A DNA stretch of 64,000 nt from Tenacibaculum ovolyticum DSM 18103 (GTDB lineage: Bacteria; Bacteroidota; Bacteroidia; Flavobacteriales; Flavobacteriaceae). Below are positions 27,769 to 36,852 of this stretch, in pieces (the stretch's first letter is position 1; each line of letters starts with the position of its first letter). The notes beneath the pieces were generated by a model. It did not search any database, was not told the DNA's origin, and saw only the letters and a program-made list of their open reading frames with translations. Position numbers and translations under genes: made by a program. The stretch lies in NCBI RefSeq assembly GCF_000430545.1, contig NZ_KE387164.1, forward strand, positions 32,807-96,806. The letters run 5' to 3'.

Positions 27769-27805
27769 TTAATGTCAATGAACTTAATAAGCTATAAAAG
27801 CAACG

Positions 27806-27831
27806 AAAAAGTAAGCGTTAGCTTACTTTTT
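27806..27831 (-). terminator. Terminator overlapping the stop of the mS38-like gene
   Basis: The stem AAAAAGTAAGC with its complement and loop GTTA contains the stop codon at 27823-27825. The T-tract on the minus strand is only five bases. Confidence 0.65.
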
Positions 27832-27912
27832 CTTATGACGATTTGCTCTTGCTCTTTTCTTTCTTTTGTGTGTAGAGATTTTAGCTCTCTTTCTTTTTTT
27901 ACCACTTGGCAT
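27823..27912 (-). CDS. AURKAIP1/COX24 (mS38-like) small basic protein, 29 aa
   Basis: The frame encodes MPSGKKRKRAKISTHKRKKR and then ARANRHKKK, almost entirely Lys/Arg/His. This matches the very conserved Bacteroidota proteins of the form MPSGKKRKRHKxxTHKRKKRLRKNRHKKK, annotated as AURKAIP1/COX24 domain (PF08213), the family of mitochondrial ribosome protein mS38. A ribosome-bound role is likely by homology. The Ala residues at positions 10, 21 and 23 differ from the form I remember. It lies 58 bp downstream of HU, probably in the same transcript. Confidence 0.88.
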   Translation of the reverse strand: MPSGKKRKRAKISTHKRKKRARANRHKKK

Positions 27913-27970
27913 AATTTGAAATGTTTTGTAAAACCTTTATTATAAAGGTTTCTGATTAATACTTTTTTAA

Positions 27971-28261
27971 TTACTTTACAGCTACTTTGGTTTTAACACC
28001 TTCAGTAAATACTTTTGATGGTTTAAAAGCAGGTATATTGTGAGCAGGTATTTTGATAGTCGTATTTTTTGAAATATTTCTACCTGTTTTTTCTGCTCTT
28101 GTTTTAATAATAAAACTACCGAAACCTCTTAAATATACATTGTCTCCACTCTCTAACGCATCTTTTACCTCGTCCATAAAGGCTTCAACAGTCGCTAATA
28201 CATCCATTTTTTCAATTCCGCTCTTATCTGAAATTTTAGATACGATATCTGCTTTTGTCAT
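27971..28261 (-). CDS. HU/IHF family DNA-binding protein
   Basis: The 96-residue histone-like protein bends and compacts DNA as a dimer. It has the N-terminal TKADIVSKISDKSGIEKMDV helices, the GSFIIKTRAEKTGRN strand-turn leading to the DNA-binding arm, and the C-terminal PAFKPSKVF signature (IPAHNIPAFKPSKVF). It could be one of several HU/IHF paralogues in the genome. Confidence 0.95.
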   Translation of the reverse strand: MTKADIVSKISDKSGIEKMDVLATVEAFMDEVKDALESGDNVYLRGFGSFIIKTRAEKTGRNISKNTTIKIPAHNIPAFKPSKVFTEGVKTKVAVK

Positions 28262-28300
28262 TCTATATGTATTTTGAATTTAATTTTTGAAATGAGGCTG

Positions 28301-28308
28301 CAAATATA
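28301..28308 (-). promoter_or_regulatory. Promoter element of the HU gene
   Basis: TATATTTG on the minus strand matches TAnnTTTG and lies 39 bp before the HU start codon. Confidence 0.65.
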
Positions 28309-28370
28309 AGATAATTATATATAACCCAAAAGGTTAAAATTACAAAAATCTATTATTCTTTTAAAAGCAC

Positions 28371-28402
28371 AAAAACTCTAAGAGATAATCCTTAGAGTTT
28401 TT
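28371..28402 (-). terminator. Terminator of the SusCD operon
   Basis: The stem AAAAACTCTAAG with its complement lies 73 bp past the stop of the DUF4302 gene, followed on the minus strand by further T bases. It closes the uptake operon before the HU promoter. Confidence 0.78.
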
Positions 28403-28474
28403 GCATTAACTTTATTATAAATTAATAGTTAGTCTTAAAAATTAAATTATTAAGACTAACTATTATGAAAAATG

Positions 28475-29713
28475 TTATTTTAGAATATAAAACCAAACAG
28501 TTGGATCTGTTGCACTTGTTAATTGTATTTGTGTTGCAGCAGGATCAGTAGTACTCAGTGTATAAGGTGAGTTATCAGCGATAAAATCAACTAATGGTTG
28601 TAAATGAGTATAATATTGCCAATTATAGGCACCTTCACCTTTAATAATACTAAGTTGTTCAGCTTCTCCAGGAACTCCTCCAAAACCTAATAAATGCTGT
28701 GCTACATACGGGCCCGGATCTGAGATAAAAAGAATACCAGGTTTTGTTTCACCGCTAACAGTTGTATTACCAAATATTAAGAAGTCTCTCAACGTTTCTG
28801 AATATACAGTAGTATTAGCGTCTTTTACTTGATTAAACTTGGTAAGAAAAGCAGGAGAAATAGCTCCAGGGATACTAGTGACTATTTGCCAATCTTGATT
28901 AATGTTAATTGGTGAAAAAAGAACATATATTATAACATTACCATCTATAGAAATGAGTTGATTAGTATCTTTATTTAAAATAAACTCTAATGCTTCGCTA
29001 CCTCCTAATGTAATAGGTTCATATAACTTTATTCCTTTGCTAGTATAGTTGTAAGATATTTCAATTGGTTCTTTTCCAGTACCTTGAGGGAAAATTAATT
29101 TTGCACCAGTATCAGGTAGCGGTAAATCATTACCATCTAAAGTGACAGCATAAGAAGCAGAAGCTAAATAATCTTTAATACCAAGTACTTTAGTTAAGTA
29201 CTCTTCAGGTGTTTCATTTAACCTGATCATTCGCATGTTGTTGCGTGATTGTGATCCTTTTAAAGTTATAAGATCATCTGTTTTAGAAATTAAGGCAAAT
29301 TCGTAATCACCTTCAAGACCATCTGCTAAATTTGAATTTGGTGTTGAAAAAAAGTGAGTTATGGCATTGTAAGTATTAAAAGTTAATAGAGGTCCACCAT
29401 TAGCAATAACATTGTAAGAGTTTGATTGTCTCGTTGAAAAATCAAATAACTCCATAACAATTTCTGCAGTTAAATCATTATTAAACTTTACTCCATAGTT
29501 AAAACCGCCATATTTTTGTGTCTTTTCTGGGTAATATTCTATAATCCAACCATTGTCTGATGAAATTAATAGATCTTTATATTCAGAAATTGATTTTTGT
29601 AGCCTTTCTGAAGTAGATTCTTCGAATATTGTTTCCTCTTTATTGGTTTCACATGATGTAGTGATACCAACAAAAAGTAATAGCAATAATGTTTTGTATA
29701 TAATTTTTTTCAT
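28475..29713 (-). CDS. DUF4302-type lipoprotein of the SusCD uptake operon
   Basis: The 412-residue protein has a lipoprotein signal peptide (lipobox TTSC, Cys about 21) followed by an acidic CETNKEET stretch of the kind linked to outer-membrane export in Bacteroidota. The rest is a soluble, beta-rich domain; the start ERLQKSISEYKDLLISSDNG WIIEYYP region fits DUF4302 (family from memory). It is the last gene of a four-gene operon and follows the metallohydrolase by 5 bp. The function is unknown; probably a surface-exposed partner in substrate binding. Confidence 0.75.
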   Translation of the reverse strand: MKKIIYKTLLLLLFVGITTSCETNKEETIFEESTSERLQKSISEYKDLLISSDNGWIIEYYPEKTQKYGGFNYGVKFNNDLTAEIVMELFDFSTRQSNSYNVIANGGPLLTFNTYNAITHFFSTPNSNLADGLEGDYEFALISKTDDLITLKGSQSRNNMRMIRLNETPEEYLTKVLGIKDYLASASYAVTLDGNDLPLPDTGAKLIFPQGTGKEPIEISYNYTSKGIKLYEPITLGGSEALEFILNKDTNQLISIDGNVIIYVLFSPININQDWQIVTSIPGAISPAFLTKFNQVKDANTTVYSETLRDFLIFGNTTVSGETKPGILFISDPGPYVAQHLLGFGGVPGEAEQLSIIKGEGAYNWQYYTHLQPLVDFIADNSPYTLSTTDPAATQIQLTSATDPTVWFYILK

Positions 29714-29718
29714 TTTTT

Positions 29719-30612
29719 TTAGTTTATATTATCTAAATCTTGTGAGCTTAAGTTATCGTATCTATTTTGTATTTCAGCACGTAATACATCGATATCTATT
29801 TCCCAACTGTCTTTTAAGTAGCTTTTTACTATTATCATTTTGCTGTTAATAATTCCAGCTCCTGTTGTACCAGCAGTAGTAAGGGTAGTGGCCCAGTCAG
29901 CTTCTTTAGCAAGAATGTAATGAGAAATTAACTCAACGAAATCTTCACTTTCTGACTTACTAGCATACCTTGTAATGAATCCAGCTTGTAGTGCTGCTAG
30001 ATCAGATGGGTATCCATCAGCCGTACTCCAACTACCTCCTACGTACTCCTCACCAGCACTTAATGTTAATTGTTCGAAATCAGTAGAGAAAGCTATGTTT
30101 TGATGTAAGACATGTGCAAATTCGTGGTGTATTGTGTTAAAGAACAATTCATTTAATTGATCAACATTGTTAACATCTAATGAATTTATGTTGTAAAGAG
30201 AAACTTTAAGCCCCCCTTCAGCAGTTCCTAAAAGAATTGTACCATTTGAGTTGTATCCAGGTGAGCCGACAAATACTAATTGTTTTGGAAAAGTTTTCTT
30301 TAGAAAACTTGTAGGGGCAATAGCGTTATAAGCATCTAAACATAAATACTTAATAAGGTTTGCTAGCTTTACTGATTTCGCATATTCAGCAGGCACCAAT
30401 TTATAAGCGTAGTCAGTTTCAACATCAGGTAATTTATATAATACTTCGATGTTATAAGGAGCTACAAATTCTCTTTTTAAGAATTTATCAAATTGGTTCT
30501 GATGTCCAAAATCAGTACTAATAGCACTTTTATCAGGATTAGGTATATCAGTCTCTTCACAATTACTAAGAGTAATGGTAAGAGCTAGTAATAAATATTT
30601 TATATTTTTCAT
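29719..30612 (-). CDS. Substrate import-associated zinc metallohydrolase lipoprotein
   Basis: The 297-residue lipoprotein (signal peptide with lipobox near LSNC, Cys 18) contains the zinc-protease motif HEFAH within TIHHEFAHVLHQN (about 165-177). This agrees with the HExxH lipoproteins found beside SusC/SusD pairs in Bacteroidota (TIGR04549 type, from memory). It probably trims or releases the substrate at the cell surface before import. It lies between susD and the DUF4302 gene. Confidence 0.85.
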   Translation of the reverse strand: MKNIKYLLLALTITLSNCEETDIPNPDKSAISTDFGHQNQFDKFLKREFVAPYNIEVLYKLPDVETDYAYKLVPAEYAKSVKLANLIKYLCLDAYNAIAPTSFLKKTFPKQLVFVGSPGYNSNGTILLGTAEGGLKVSLYNINSLDVNNVDQLNELFFNTIHHEFAHVLHQNIAFSTDFEQLTLSAGEEYVGGSWSTADGYPSDLAALQAGFITRYASKSESEDFVELISHYILAKEADWATTLTTAGTTGAGIINSKMIIVKSYLKDSWEIDIDVLRAEIQNRYDNLSSQDLDNIN

Positions 30613-30630
30613 AATTATGATATTTTTAAA

Positions 30631-32199
30631 TTATCTTGGGTTAGGGGCTAAGCCAGCAGAAATAACATCTTGAGGTAATTGTACTGCTTTACGGGGGTCA
30701 TTAGCCGTTAATACATCTGCTACAATTGTTGATGTATAACCATTACTTCCTTTATATCTAGGTATTACCATACCGTAACGTTTATTGTCAAACCATCTTA
30801 ATCCTTCATGTATTGTAACTATTCTTCTTAATTGAAGTGTATAGTGTAACATGTTTTCTTGTGTACCCGATTCTATTGTAAACTTAGGTGTTAAAGTTTT
30901 CTTTTGAGTTGGAGAAGCTTCTGTAGAGTAGTTAACAGCATCGTAAAATGTATTTACCTCTACCAAATTTGTTTCTGGAAGAGCTGATGCAGGTTGTTGA
31001 TTATAATTCATTGTAAAAGCATTTAAATCTGCTAATGCTGCATCGTATTGCTTTAACATAATATTCGCTTCTGCTCTAACTAGTAATGTTTCGTCAGTAG
31101 TGAACGGGTTTCTAACAGCTTTTCTAAATCCAATAAGGGCAACTGGATCAGTGTATTCAAATAAATCTGGTATTTTTAAAGATAAAGACTTCTGAAAATT
31201 AGCAACTGCTGCTGTCCATGGCCTAAAATAAGGATATAAACGAGCGTTAGAAGCCCATGGTAAGGCAACATTTAATGATTCTCTATTAGCAATAGTATTG
31301 GTGTGGTTAAAACGAGCACCTGTATAATAACGACCAAAAATATATCCTGCGTTAGAGCTAGTTGCTTGCGTAAGTAAACTTGCATTACCTACTGTATAAG
31401 CAAGTGACTTATCTGCAGTTGGAAGTTGACCTAAAGCTTCCCAGTCTCTTAATACACTAGATGGGTTTGATGTTACTACAATTGAAGCGTATTCTTTTGC
31501 TTTTTCCCAATTCTCATAGTATAAATTAAATCTTGCAGCGAAGGCATAAGCAGCTTTTACATTAAAGTGATATTTTGGAACATCATAAATGTCATCACGA
31601 ATAAGAGGTAAAGCTTCTTCAATATCTTTATTTATTTTTTCATATACATCCTTAACATTACCTCTTTTATACTTTGGGTCTAGAGTTGTTTCAGGAGTTT
31701 CTAAGTATGGAACACCTAAATCAGTATCACTAGTTTGAGTATTATAATGCATACTAAACATGTTAATCAATACAAAATGGCTATAAGCTCTAGCTATTAG
31801 AGCTTCTCCTCTTTCAGCAGATAGTGATTCTGGGTTGCCTTGCTCATTAATACCAGCTAAAGCTTGGTTTGCGTTTGCAATAGCACTATAGCAACCACTC
31901 CAAAGAGAAGCAGGCCCGTCATTTGCAGTTTCGGTAATGTCTTCCCAATATGCATTCTGTTCATAAAATCTATCAAACCAAGGATTATCTTCTCCATAAT
32001 CATCAGTATTATCTGAAGATATTTCAGCAATTATACCAAAACTTGTTGTTGGGTATGCAGAAACTAGTATTTTTCTAATTTTTGTATTGTTGTCTATTTC
32101 TGTTCTGTTATCAGGTAATTCATCTAAAAATTCATCACAAGAAATAACAATAAAAGACACAAGAAATAGTACAAATAATTTGTTTATATTATTTTTCAT
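30631..32199 (-). CDS. SusD/RagB-family outer-membrane lipoprotein
   Basis: The 522-residue protein is the surface lid lipoprotein that captures substrate for its SusC partner. It has a lipoprotein signal (VISC, Cys about 21, followed by DEFLDELPDN) and SusD TPR-type helices such as GEALIARAYSHFVLINMF and VKAAYAFAARFNLYYENWEK. It ends with the typical SusD C-terminal region (GMVIPRYKGSNGY, PQDVISAGLAPNPR). It follows susC by 19 bp. Confidence 0.95.
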   Translation of the reverse strand: MKNNINKLFVLFLVSFIVISCDEFLDELPDNRTEIDNNTKIRKILVSAYPTTSFGIIAEISSDNTDDYGEDNPWFDRFYEQNAYWEDITETANDGPASLWSGCYSAIANANQALAGINEQGNPESLSAERGEALIARAYSHFVLINMFSMHYNTQTSDTDLGVPYLETPETTLDPKYKRGNVKDVYEKINKDIEEALPLIRDDIYDVPKYHFNVKAAYAFAARFNLYYENWEKAKEYASIVVTSNPSSVLRDWEALGQLPTADKSLAYTVGNASLLTQATSSNAGYIFGRYYTGARFNHTNTIANRESLNVALPWASNARLYPYFRPWTAAVANFQKSLSLKIPDLFEYTDPVALIGFRKAVRNPFTTDETLLVRAEANIMLKQYDAALADLNAFTMNYNQQPASALPETNLVEVNTFYDAVNYSTEASPTQKKTLTPKFTIESGTQENMLHYTLQLRRIVTIHEGLRWFDNKRYGMVIPRYKGSNGYTSTIVADVLTANDPRKAVQLPQDVISAGLAPNPR

Positions 32200-32218
32200 T
32201 TTATTATTTTTTTATAAA

Positions 32219-35200
32219 TTATAATCCTAATTTTAAAGTTAAAGTTAATTGCTTAGCTAAAGGACTTGCAACCCCACCAGAGTTAAAAAATTCAGGATCT
32301 TGACCATTTAACTTTTTATCAGAATACAATAAAAATAAATTTGTAGCTTGTAATTTCATTGAGAAACTATTAAGACTTAATTTACTTACTAATTCAGTTG
32401 GAAGTTTATATGTTAAAGAAACTTCTTTAAGACGTATGAAGTCTCCTCTAGCAACTCTAACATCAGAATAATTATAAGCATTATACGCAGTACGTAAATC
32501 AAATCGTCCAATTCTATCTTCTTGTCTTGTTGTAGCAATTACGGGTACGTTAGTGTGATTCTCATCACCTGGTAAAACCCATCTGTTTTCAAATTCCCTT
32601 GGATGTGCAACTAGATCTGAGTAAGAAGAGTTAAATACTGGGTTTAATCTTACAACATTACCAAATGAATAGGTTGTGAATATATTTAAACGTAAGTTTT
32701 TATATATGAAAATATTACCAAAACTACCTACATCTGTTGGTTCAGTAGTACCAGAATACTTTAAGAAATCTAACTTATCTCTTTCTTGAAAATATACATC
32801 TCCAATAGATCTATTACCATCTTGATCGAAGAAAGTAGGTAGTCCTTCTTCGTTTAAGCCAGCAAAAGGAATTGAGAAAATAGCACCTTTAGCATAACCT
32901 TCTCTTGCGAAACCATAGCCAGTTACTAAATCGATAACTCTTTCATTAGATTCTAGTTTTGTAACTTTATTTCTTGTTTTAGAGTATACAAAGCTTGATT
33001 GCCAAGAAAAGTTTTCTGTTTTTATAGGTGTTCCTGAAATTGAAAGTTCTAAACCACTTGATTCCATTTCTGCAACATTACCAAATTTTCTAATTTCACC
33101 ACCAATACCTTGAGTATTTATTGGGCCAATAAGGTCAAAGTTTTGTCTTTGATACCAATCAGCACCAATACTTAAACGACTATTTAACAGACTTGTATCA
33201 AAACCAATATTTAATTCATGTTTCTTTTCATAAGTTAATTCGCTGTTTTCTAAAGAGCTTACAAATAAAGCACTTTCTTTTACTCCTGAAGACGGTCTCC
33301 ATGGGTTAAAACTTCTAATGTCAACTAATGAGTTTGTTACGAAGTCAGGACCTCTATCAGCAGTTAAACTATAAGACCCCCTAAATGTAAGGGTTTCTAG
33401 TGGGCCTAAGCTATCGAAGAAATCTTCTTCATGTACATTCCAGCTACCAGATATATTCCATGTAGGTAACCATCTTGAACTTCTAGATTTACCTAGTTTG
33501 TTAGATCCTTCATAACGGTAAGTACCATTAAGGGTGTAACGCCTTTTCCAAGAATATGTAGCATTTCCAAAGAAAGCTAAGTTTCTATATTTCGTATTGT
33601 TTAAACCATAGTAAAGGTTATTCTCCTCAACTCCTTTCTTAAATAACTCATATCCATAAAAAGGAACTTCTCCTAGTGAGTATTGTAGTCCCCATCCTGT
33701 AAAGTTAGTTCTACTTCTATCAGCAGCATTAAGTTCAGCACCTGCAGTAAAATTTACAGTATGATCGTCTTTAATAACATCTTTATATGTGAAAATTCCT
33801 CTTGCATCATACCCTAACATTGTATAATCAGTTTTTCTATAAATTCCACCTTCAGGTAAAACGCTAACTGGTACTGCTAAAGGATTGTCTGGGTCCGTAT
33901 ATAAACGTGGATTAGCATTTCTAATTATTTCATTATCAGCTGCTCGGAAAGCGTTGGCTTGGTTTGAAAATTCGGTAGTATTATGCTCTAAAGAAGAAGT
34001 TTGGTATTTTAAAGCACCTAAGAAGCTTACATTTATTTTAGAATTTACTTTGTATTGTAATTCTCCTTGAAATTTTAAGTCTGCTACGTTAATATTTATA
34101 TAGTTTTCTTGTAGTTCCTTAGAAATGTTAAAATCTGTATAATTTCTAGTGTAGTATTTGTCTGGGTCTAAACCTCTAGAGGAGTTTAATGCAAATGAAT
34201 ATGGGTTAATGTCAAAATCTCTTTTTACTTTACCAGTAACAACATCAACATCTTGGGATAATGTTCCAGGGGCTTTTTGTTTTCTAAAAGAACCAGTACT
34301 TATTGTATTTAAAGTTAATTTATCCGAAACTTTAAATATTGATTTAAAATTAGCAGTATAGCGACTAACTCCACTTGATTTAGTCCATCCTGGATCTGAT
34401 AAAGCACTTAAAGAAGCGTAGTAAGTAGCTCTATCTGTACCTGAAGACATGTTTACTGCATGACTTTGCATTGCGTTAACGTTAAATAATTCGTTAAACC
34501 AGTTGGTGTTTCTAAGTTCTGCTTTTTTTAAAAAAGCAGCTTTAGCTTGGGGAGTATTTTCTAAAAGAAAATTTCCGTTCGTATCTAATTGATTAAAGGA
34601 CTTGTACATCTCCCCATATACACCGCTTTCACTTGCATTAGCAACGTCACTGTAATTTAACCATCCTCCTGCTCGCATTTCTTCATAGACAGACATTTGT
34701 TCTTGAGAATTCATAATGTTAAAATCATTGTATGAAGGTCTCATTCTAAAAGTAGTTTCTGAAGTATAGTTTATACTACTAATTCCTGCTTTACCCTTTT
34801 TAGTTGTAATAACAATAACCCCTGCCATTGCTCTTGCACCATAGATTGAGGTTGCAGAACCATCTTTTAAAACATCAAAGCTTTCTATATCATCAGCATT
34901 TAAACCAGCAATAGAAGAACTGATTAAAGTAGTAGCATCACCTGAAGCTAAATCTCCTGCTGAAAGATCAATAGCATCTTCTAAAATAATACCATCAACT
35001 ACCCATAAAGGTTTTGAATTACCATAAATTGAAGTAGCACCACGTACTCTAATTCTTGGTGCGGCTCCGAATGTACCAGATACATTTTGTACTGTAACTC
35101 CAGCAGCACGACCTTCAAGTGCTCTACTTATTTCAGGAATACCGTCTAGTTTTACTTCAGCTGCTTTTATAGAAGTAGAAGCACCTGTAAATAATCTTTT

Positions 35201-35539
35201 GTCAGTAACTGTTATACCTGTAATAACAACTTCTTCTAAGACGTTACGATCTTCAGTCATTTTAATATTAATCGGTGTAGCTGAGTTAACTGTTTTTTCA
35301 GTAGTTACCATTCCTACAAAACTAAAAGATAGTACGTCTTTTAGTTTTACAGAGATAGAATAATTTCCGTCAAAGTCTGTTTCAGTACCTTTAGTAGTAC
35401 CCTTTACTAAAACGGTAACACCAGGCAATGGGCCTGATTGGTCAGAAACTGTACCTGTAATAATTGTGTTTTCCTGCCCATGTATGAGTTGGAAAGCTAA
35501 AATAAAAAACAGTATCAGTGTTTTTGTAATTTTGTGCAT
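32219..35539 (-). CDS. SusC/RagA-family TonB-dependent outer-membrane transporter
   Basis: The transporter imports large nutrients across the outer membrane using TonB energy. From the ATG at 35539 it is 1106 residues with a signal peptide (MHKITKTLILFFILAFQLIH), a carboxypeptidase-regulatory-like domain (about 25-105), the plug domain with GRAAGVTVQN and VLKDGSATSIYGARAMAGVIVITTKKG split across about 145-255, and a beta-barrel ending in LTLKLGL. An upstream in-frame start would place 19 odd residues before the signal peptide, so the inner ATG is chosen. No regulator, sigma factor or glycosidase is adjacent; the metallohydrolase suggests a peptide or metal-containing substrate. Confidence 0.95.
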   Translation of the reverse strand: MHKITKTLILFFILAFQLIHGQENTIITGTVSDQSGPLPGVTVLVKGTTKGTETDFDGNYSISVKLKDVLSFSFVGMVTTEKTVNSATPINIKMTEDRNVLEEVVITGITVTDKRLFTGASTSIKAAEVKLDGIPEISRALEGRAAGVTVQNVSGTFGAAPRIRVRGATSIYGNSKPLWVVDGIILEDAIDLSAGDLASGDATTLISSSIAGLNADDIESFDVLKDGSATSIYGARAMAGVIVITTKKGKAGISSINYTSETTFRMRPSYNDFNIMNSQEQMSVYEEMRAGGWLNYSDVANASESGVYGEMYKSFNQLDTNGNFLLENTPQAKAAFLKKAELRNTNWFNELFNVNAMQSHAVNMSSGTDRATYYASLSALSDPGWTKSSGVSRYTANFKSIFKVSDKLTLNTISTGSFRKQKAPGTLSQDVDVVTGKVKRDFDINPYSFALNSSRGLDPDKYYTRNYTDFNISKELQENYININVADLKFQGELQYKVNSKINVSFLGALKYQTSSLEHNTTEFSNQANAFRAADNEIIRNANPRLYTDPDNPLAVPVSVLPEGGIYRKTDYTMLGYDARGIFTYKDVIKDDHTVNFTAGAELNAADRSRTNFTGWGLQYSLGEVPFYGYELFKKGVEENNLYYGLNNTKYRNLAFFGNATYSWKRRYTLNGTYRYEGSNKLGKSRSSRWLPTWNISGSWNVHEEDFFDSLGPLETLTFRGSYSLTADRGPDFVTNSLVDIRSFNPWRPSSGVKESALFVSSLENSELTYEKKHELNIGFDTSLLNSRLSIGADWYQRQNFDLIGPINTQGIGGEIRKFGNVAEMESSGLELSISGTPIKTENFSWQSSFVYSKTRNKVTKLESNERVIDLVTGYGFAREGYAKGAIFSIPFAGLNEEGLPTFFDQDGNRSIGDVYFQERDKLDFLKYSGTTEPTDVGSFGNIFIYKNLRLNIFTTYSFGNVVRLNPVFNSSYSDLVAHPREFENRWVLPGDENHTNVPVIATTRQEDRIGRFDLRTAYNAYNYSDVRVARGDFIRLKEVSLTYKLPTELVSKLSLNSFSMKLQATNLFLLYSDKKLNGQDPEFFNSGGVASPLAKQLTLTLKLGL

Positions 35540-35769
35540 AAAATTAAATATTTGAATTAGTATTTGTAAATTCCCACTTTTTTTATTGAACAGCAATAGG
35601 GGGGTTTTACTGATATTCTTGCTGATGATGATATCTTATTAACATTTTTAAGCTTGTTTACCCTACTTTAAATCTTAATATTTTATTAAAATTTTTTTTA
35701 TTTGTTAATGAAACATTAAGGTTGATGAATAATTAATGATAAAAAGTATAGAAAAATAAAATTTCCACA
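35540..35769. other. Divergent intergenic region between susC and mutY
   Basis: The gap must hold both promoters. The susC leader on the minus strand contains a C6 run (plus-strand G6 at about 35600-35605). TTTACAAATACTAATTC on the minus strand is a weak match to known promoter elements. No inverted-repeat operator stands out. Confidence 0.4.
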
Positions 35770-36813
35770 ATGTTTATGAATGAGTATCTTTTAACATGGT
35801 ATTTTAATAATAAAAGGGATTTGCCTTGGCGTAAAACTAAGGATCCATACTTTGTTTGGTTGAGTGAAATTATGCTTCAGCAAACGAGAGTGGCACAAGG
35901 TTTACCTTATTTTTTAACGTTTACCACAGTATTTGAAACTGTATTTGATTTGGCAAAGGCTGATGAAAGTAAAGTGCTTAAATTATGGCAAGGGTTAGGG
36001 TATTATTCAAGGGCTAGAAACTTGCATTTTACAGCAAAGCATATTGCAAATGAATTTAATGGCGTTTTTCCGAAGAGTTATAAAGAATTATTGAAGTTAA
36101 AAGGAGTGGGGGATTATACAGCTTCTGCGATAGCATCAATTTGTTATGATGAGCCAGTTGCTGTTGTTGATGGTAATGTATATAGAGTCTTGTCTCGTTA
36201 TTTTGGAATTAGCACGCCAATTAATTCAATAAAAGGAATAAAAGAATTTAAAGAGTTGGCACAAACATTAATTGATGAATCTCAACCAGGTATCTATAAT
36301 CAGGCTATTATGGATTTTGGTGCATTACAATGTAAGCCTCAAAATCCGTTATGCGATTGTTGCCCGTTATCTAATGGTTGTGTTGCTTTAGAAAAAAAAC
36401 AAGTAAAAGAACTTCCTGTAAAAGAGAAAAAAGTTAAAATTAAAAAAAGATATTTTAATTTTTTAGTTACGGTTACAGCTAATAATAAAACAATTATTGA
36501 AGAAAGAGAGGGGAAAGGTATTTGGCAAGGTTTATATCAATTTCCGCTTATAGAAACTCAAGAGTCAATTTCTGAAATGGATTTGGTTTCTAAAGAGCAA
36601 TTTTCTTTACTTTTTCCTGAAGATACATTGGTGTCGCTATTTAATACAAAAGAGATAGTTCATAAACTTTCACATCAACATTTGTTTACAAAATTTTGGG
36701 TTGTGAAAATTAAAAATGTTCAACGGAAAACTGTTTATTGGGATGTTATTAAGGAATTTCCAGTGCCAGTATTAATTGATAATTTTTTAAACAATTTTTT
36801 AAATAAGAGATAG
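35770..36813 (+). CDS. mutY: A/G-specific adenine glycosylase MutY
   Basis: MutY removes adenine mispaired with 8-oxoguanine. The 347-residue protein has the HhH-GPD core with SEIMLQQTRV (catalytic Glu), LKGVGDYTASAIASICYDEP (HhH) and VVDGNVYRVLSR (catalytic Asp). The [4Fe-4S] site is CKPQNPLCDCCPLSNGC (Cx6Cx2Cx5C). A C-terminal NUDIX-like domain (about 225-340) reads 8-oxoG. ATG at 35770 or at 35776 would give nearly the same protein. Confidence 0.96.
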   Translation: MFMNEYLLTWYFNNKRDLPWRKTKDPYFVWLSEIMLQQTRVAQGLPYFLTFTTVFETVFDLAKADESKVLKLWQGLGYYSRARNLHFTAKHIANEFNGVFPKSYKELLKLKGVGDYTASAIASICYDEPVAVVDGNVYRVLSRYFGISTPINSIKGIKEFKELAQTLIDESQPGIYNQAIMDFGALQCKPQNPLCDCCPLSNGCVALEKKQVKELPVKEKKVKIKKRYFNFLVTVTANNKTIIEEREGKGIWQGLYQFPLIETQESISEMDLVSKEQFSLLFPEDTLVSLFNTKEIVHKLSHQHLFTKFWVVKIKNVQRKTVYWDVIKEFPVPVLIDNFLNNFLNKR

Positions 36814-36832
36814 TAAAATTTGTATATTTGAT

Positions 36833-36840
36833 TTTACACA
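36833..36840 (+). promoter_or_regulatory. Promoter element of ssb
   Basis: TATATTTG lies 12 bp before the ssb ATG, predicting a leader of only about 8 nt. Confidence 0.55.
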
Positions 36841-36852
36841 AATATGTAAGCT

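Noticed and set aside
27930..27950. Dyad AAACCTTTA/TAAAGGTTT between HU and the mS38-like gene as terminator
   Set aside because: No T-tract follows on the minus strand, and a working terminator would cut the small gene off from its only visible promoter.
30201..30240. C-run sites inside coding regions as small-RNA targets
   Set aside because: Runs such as the C6 near 30,211 lie within coding sequence on the strand opposite to the mRNA or far from starts, so pairing would have no clear effect.
35540..35596. Longer N-terminus of SusC
   Set aside because: It would put 19 residues before a normal signal peptide.
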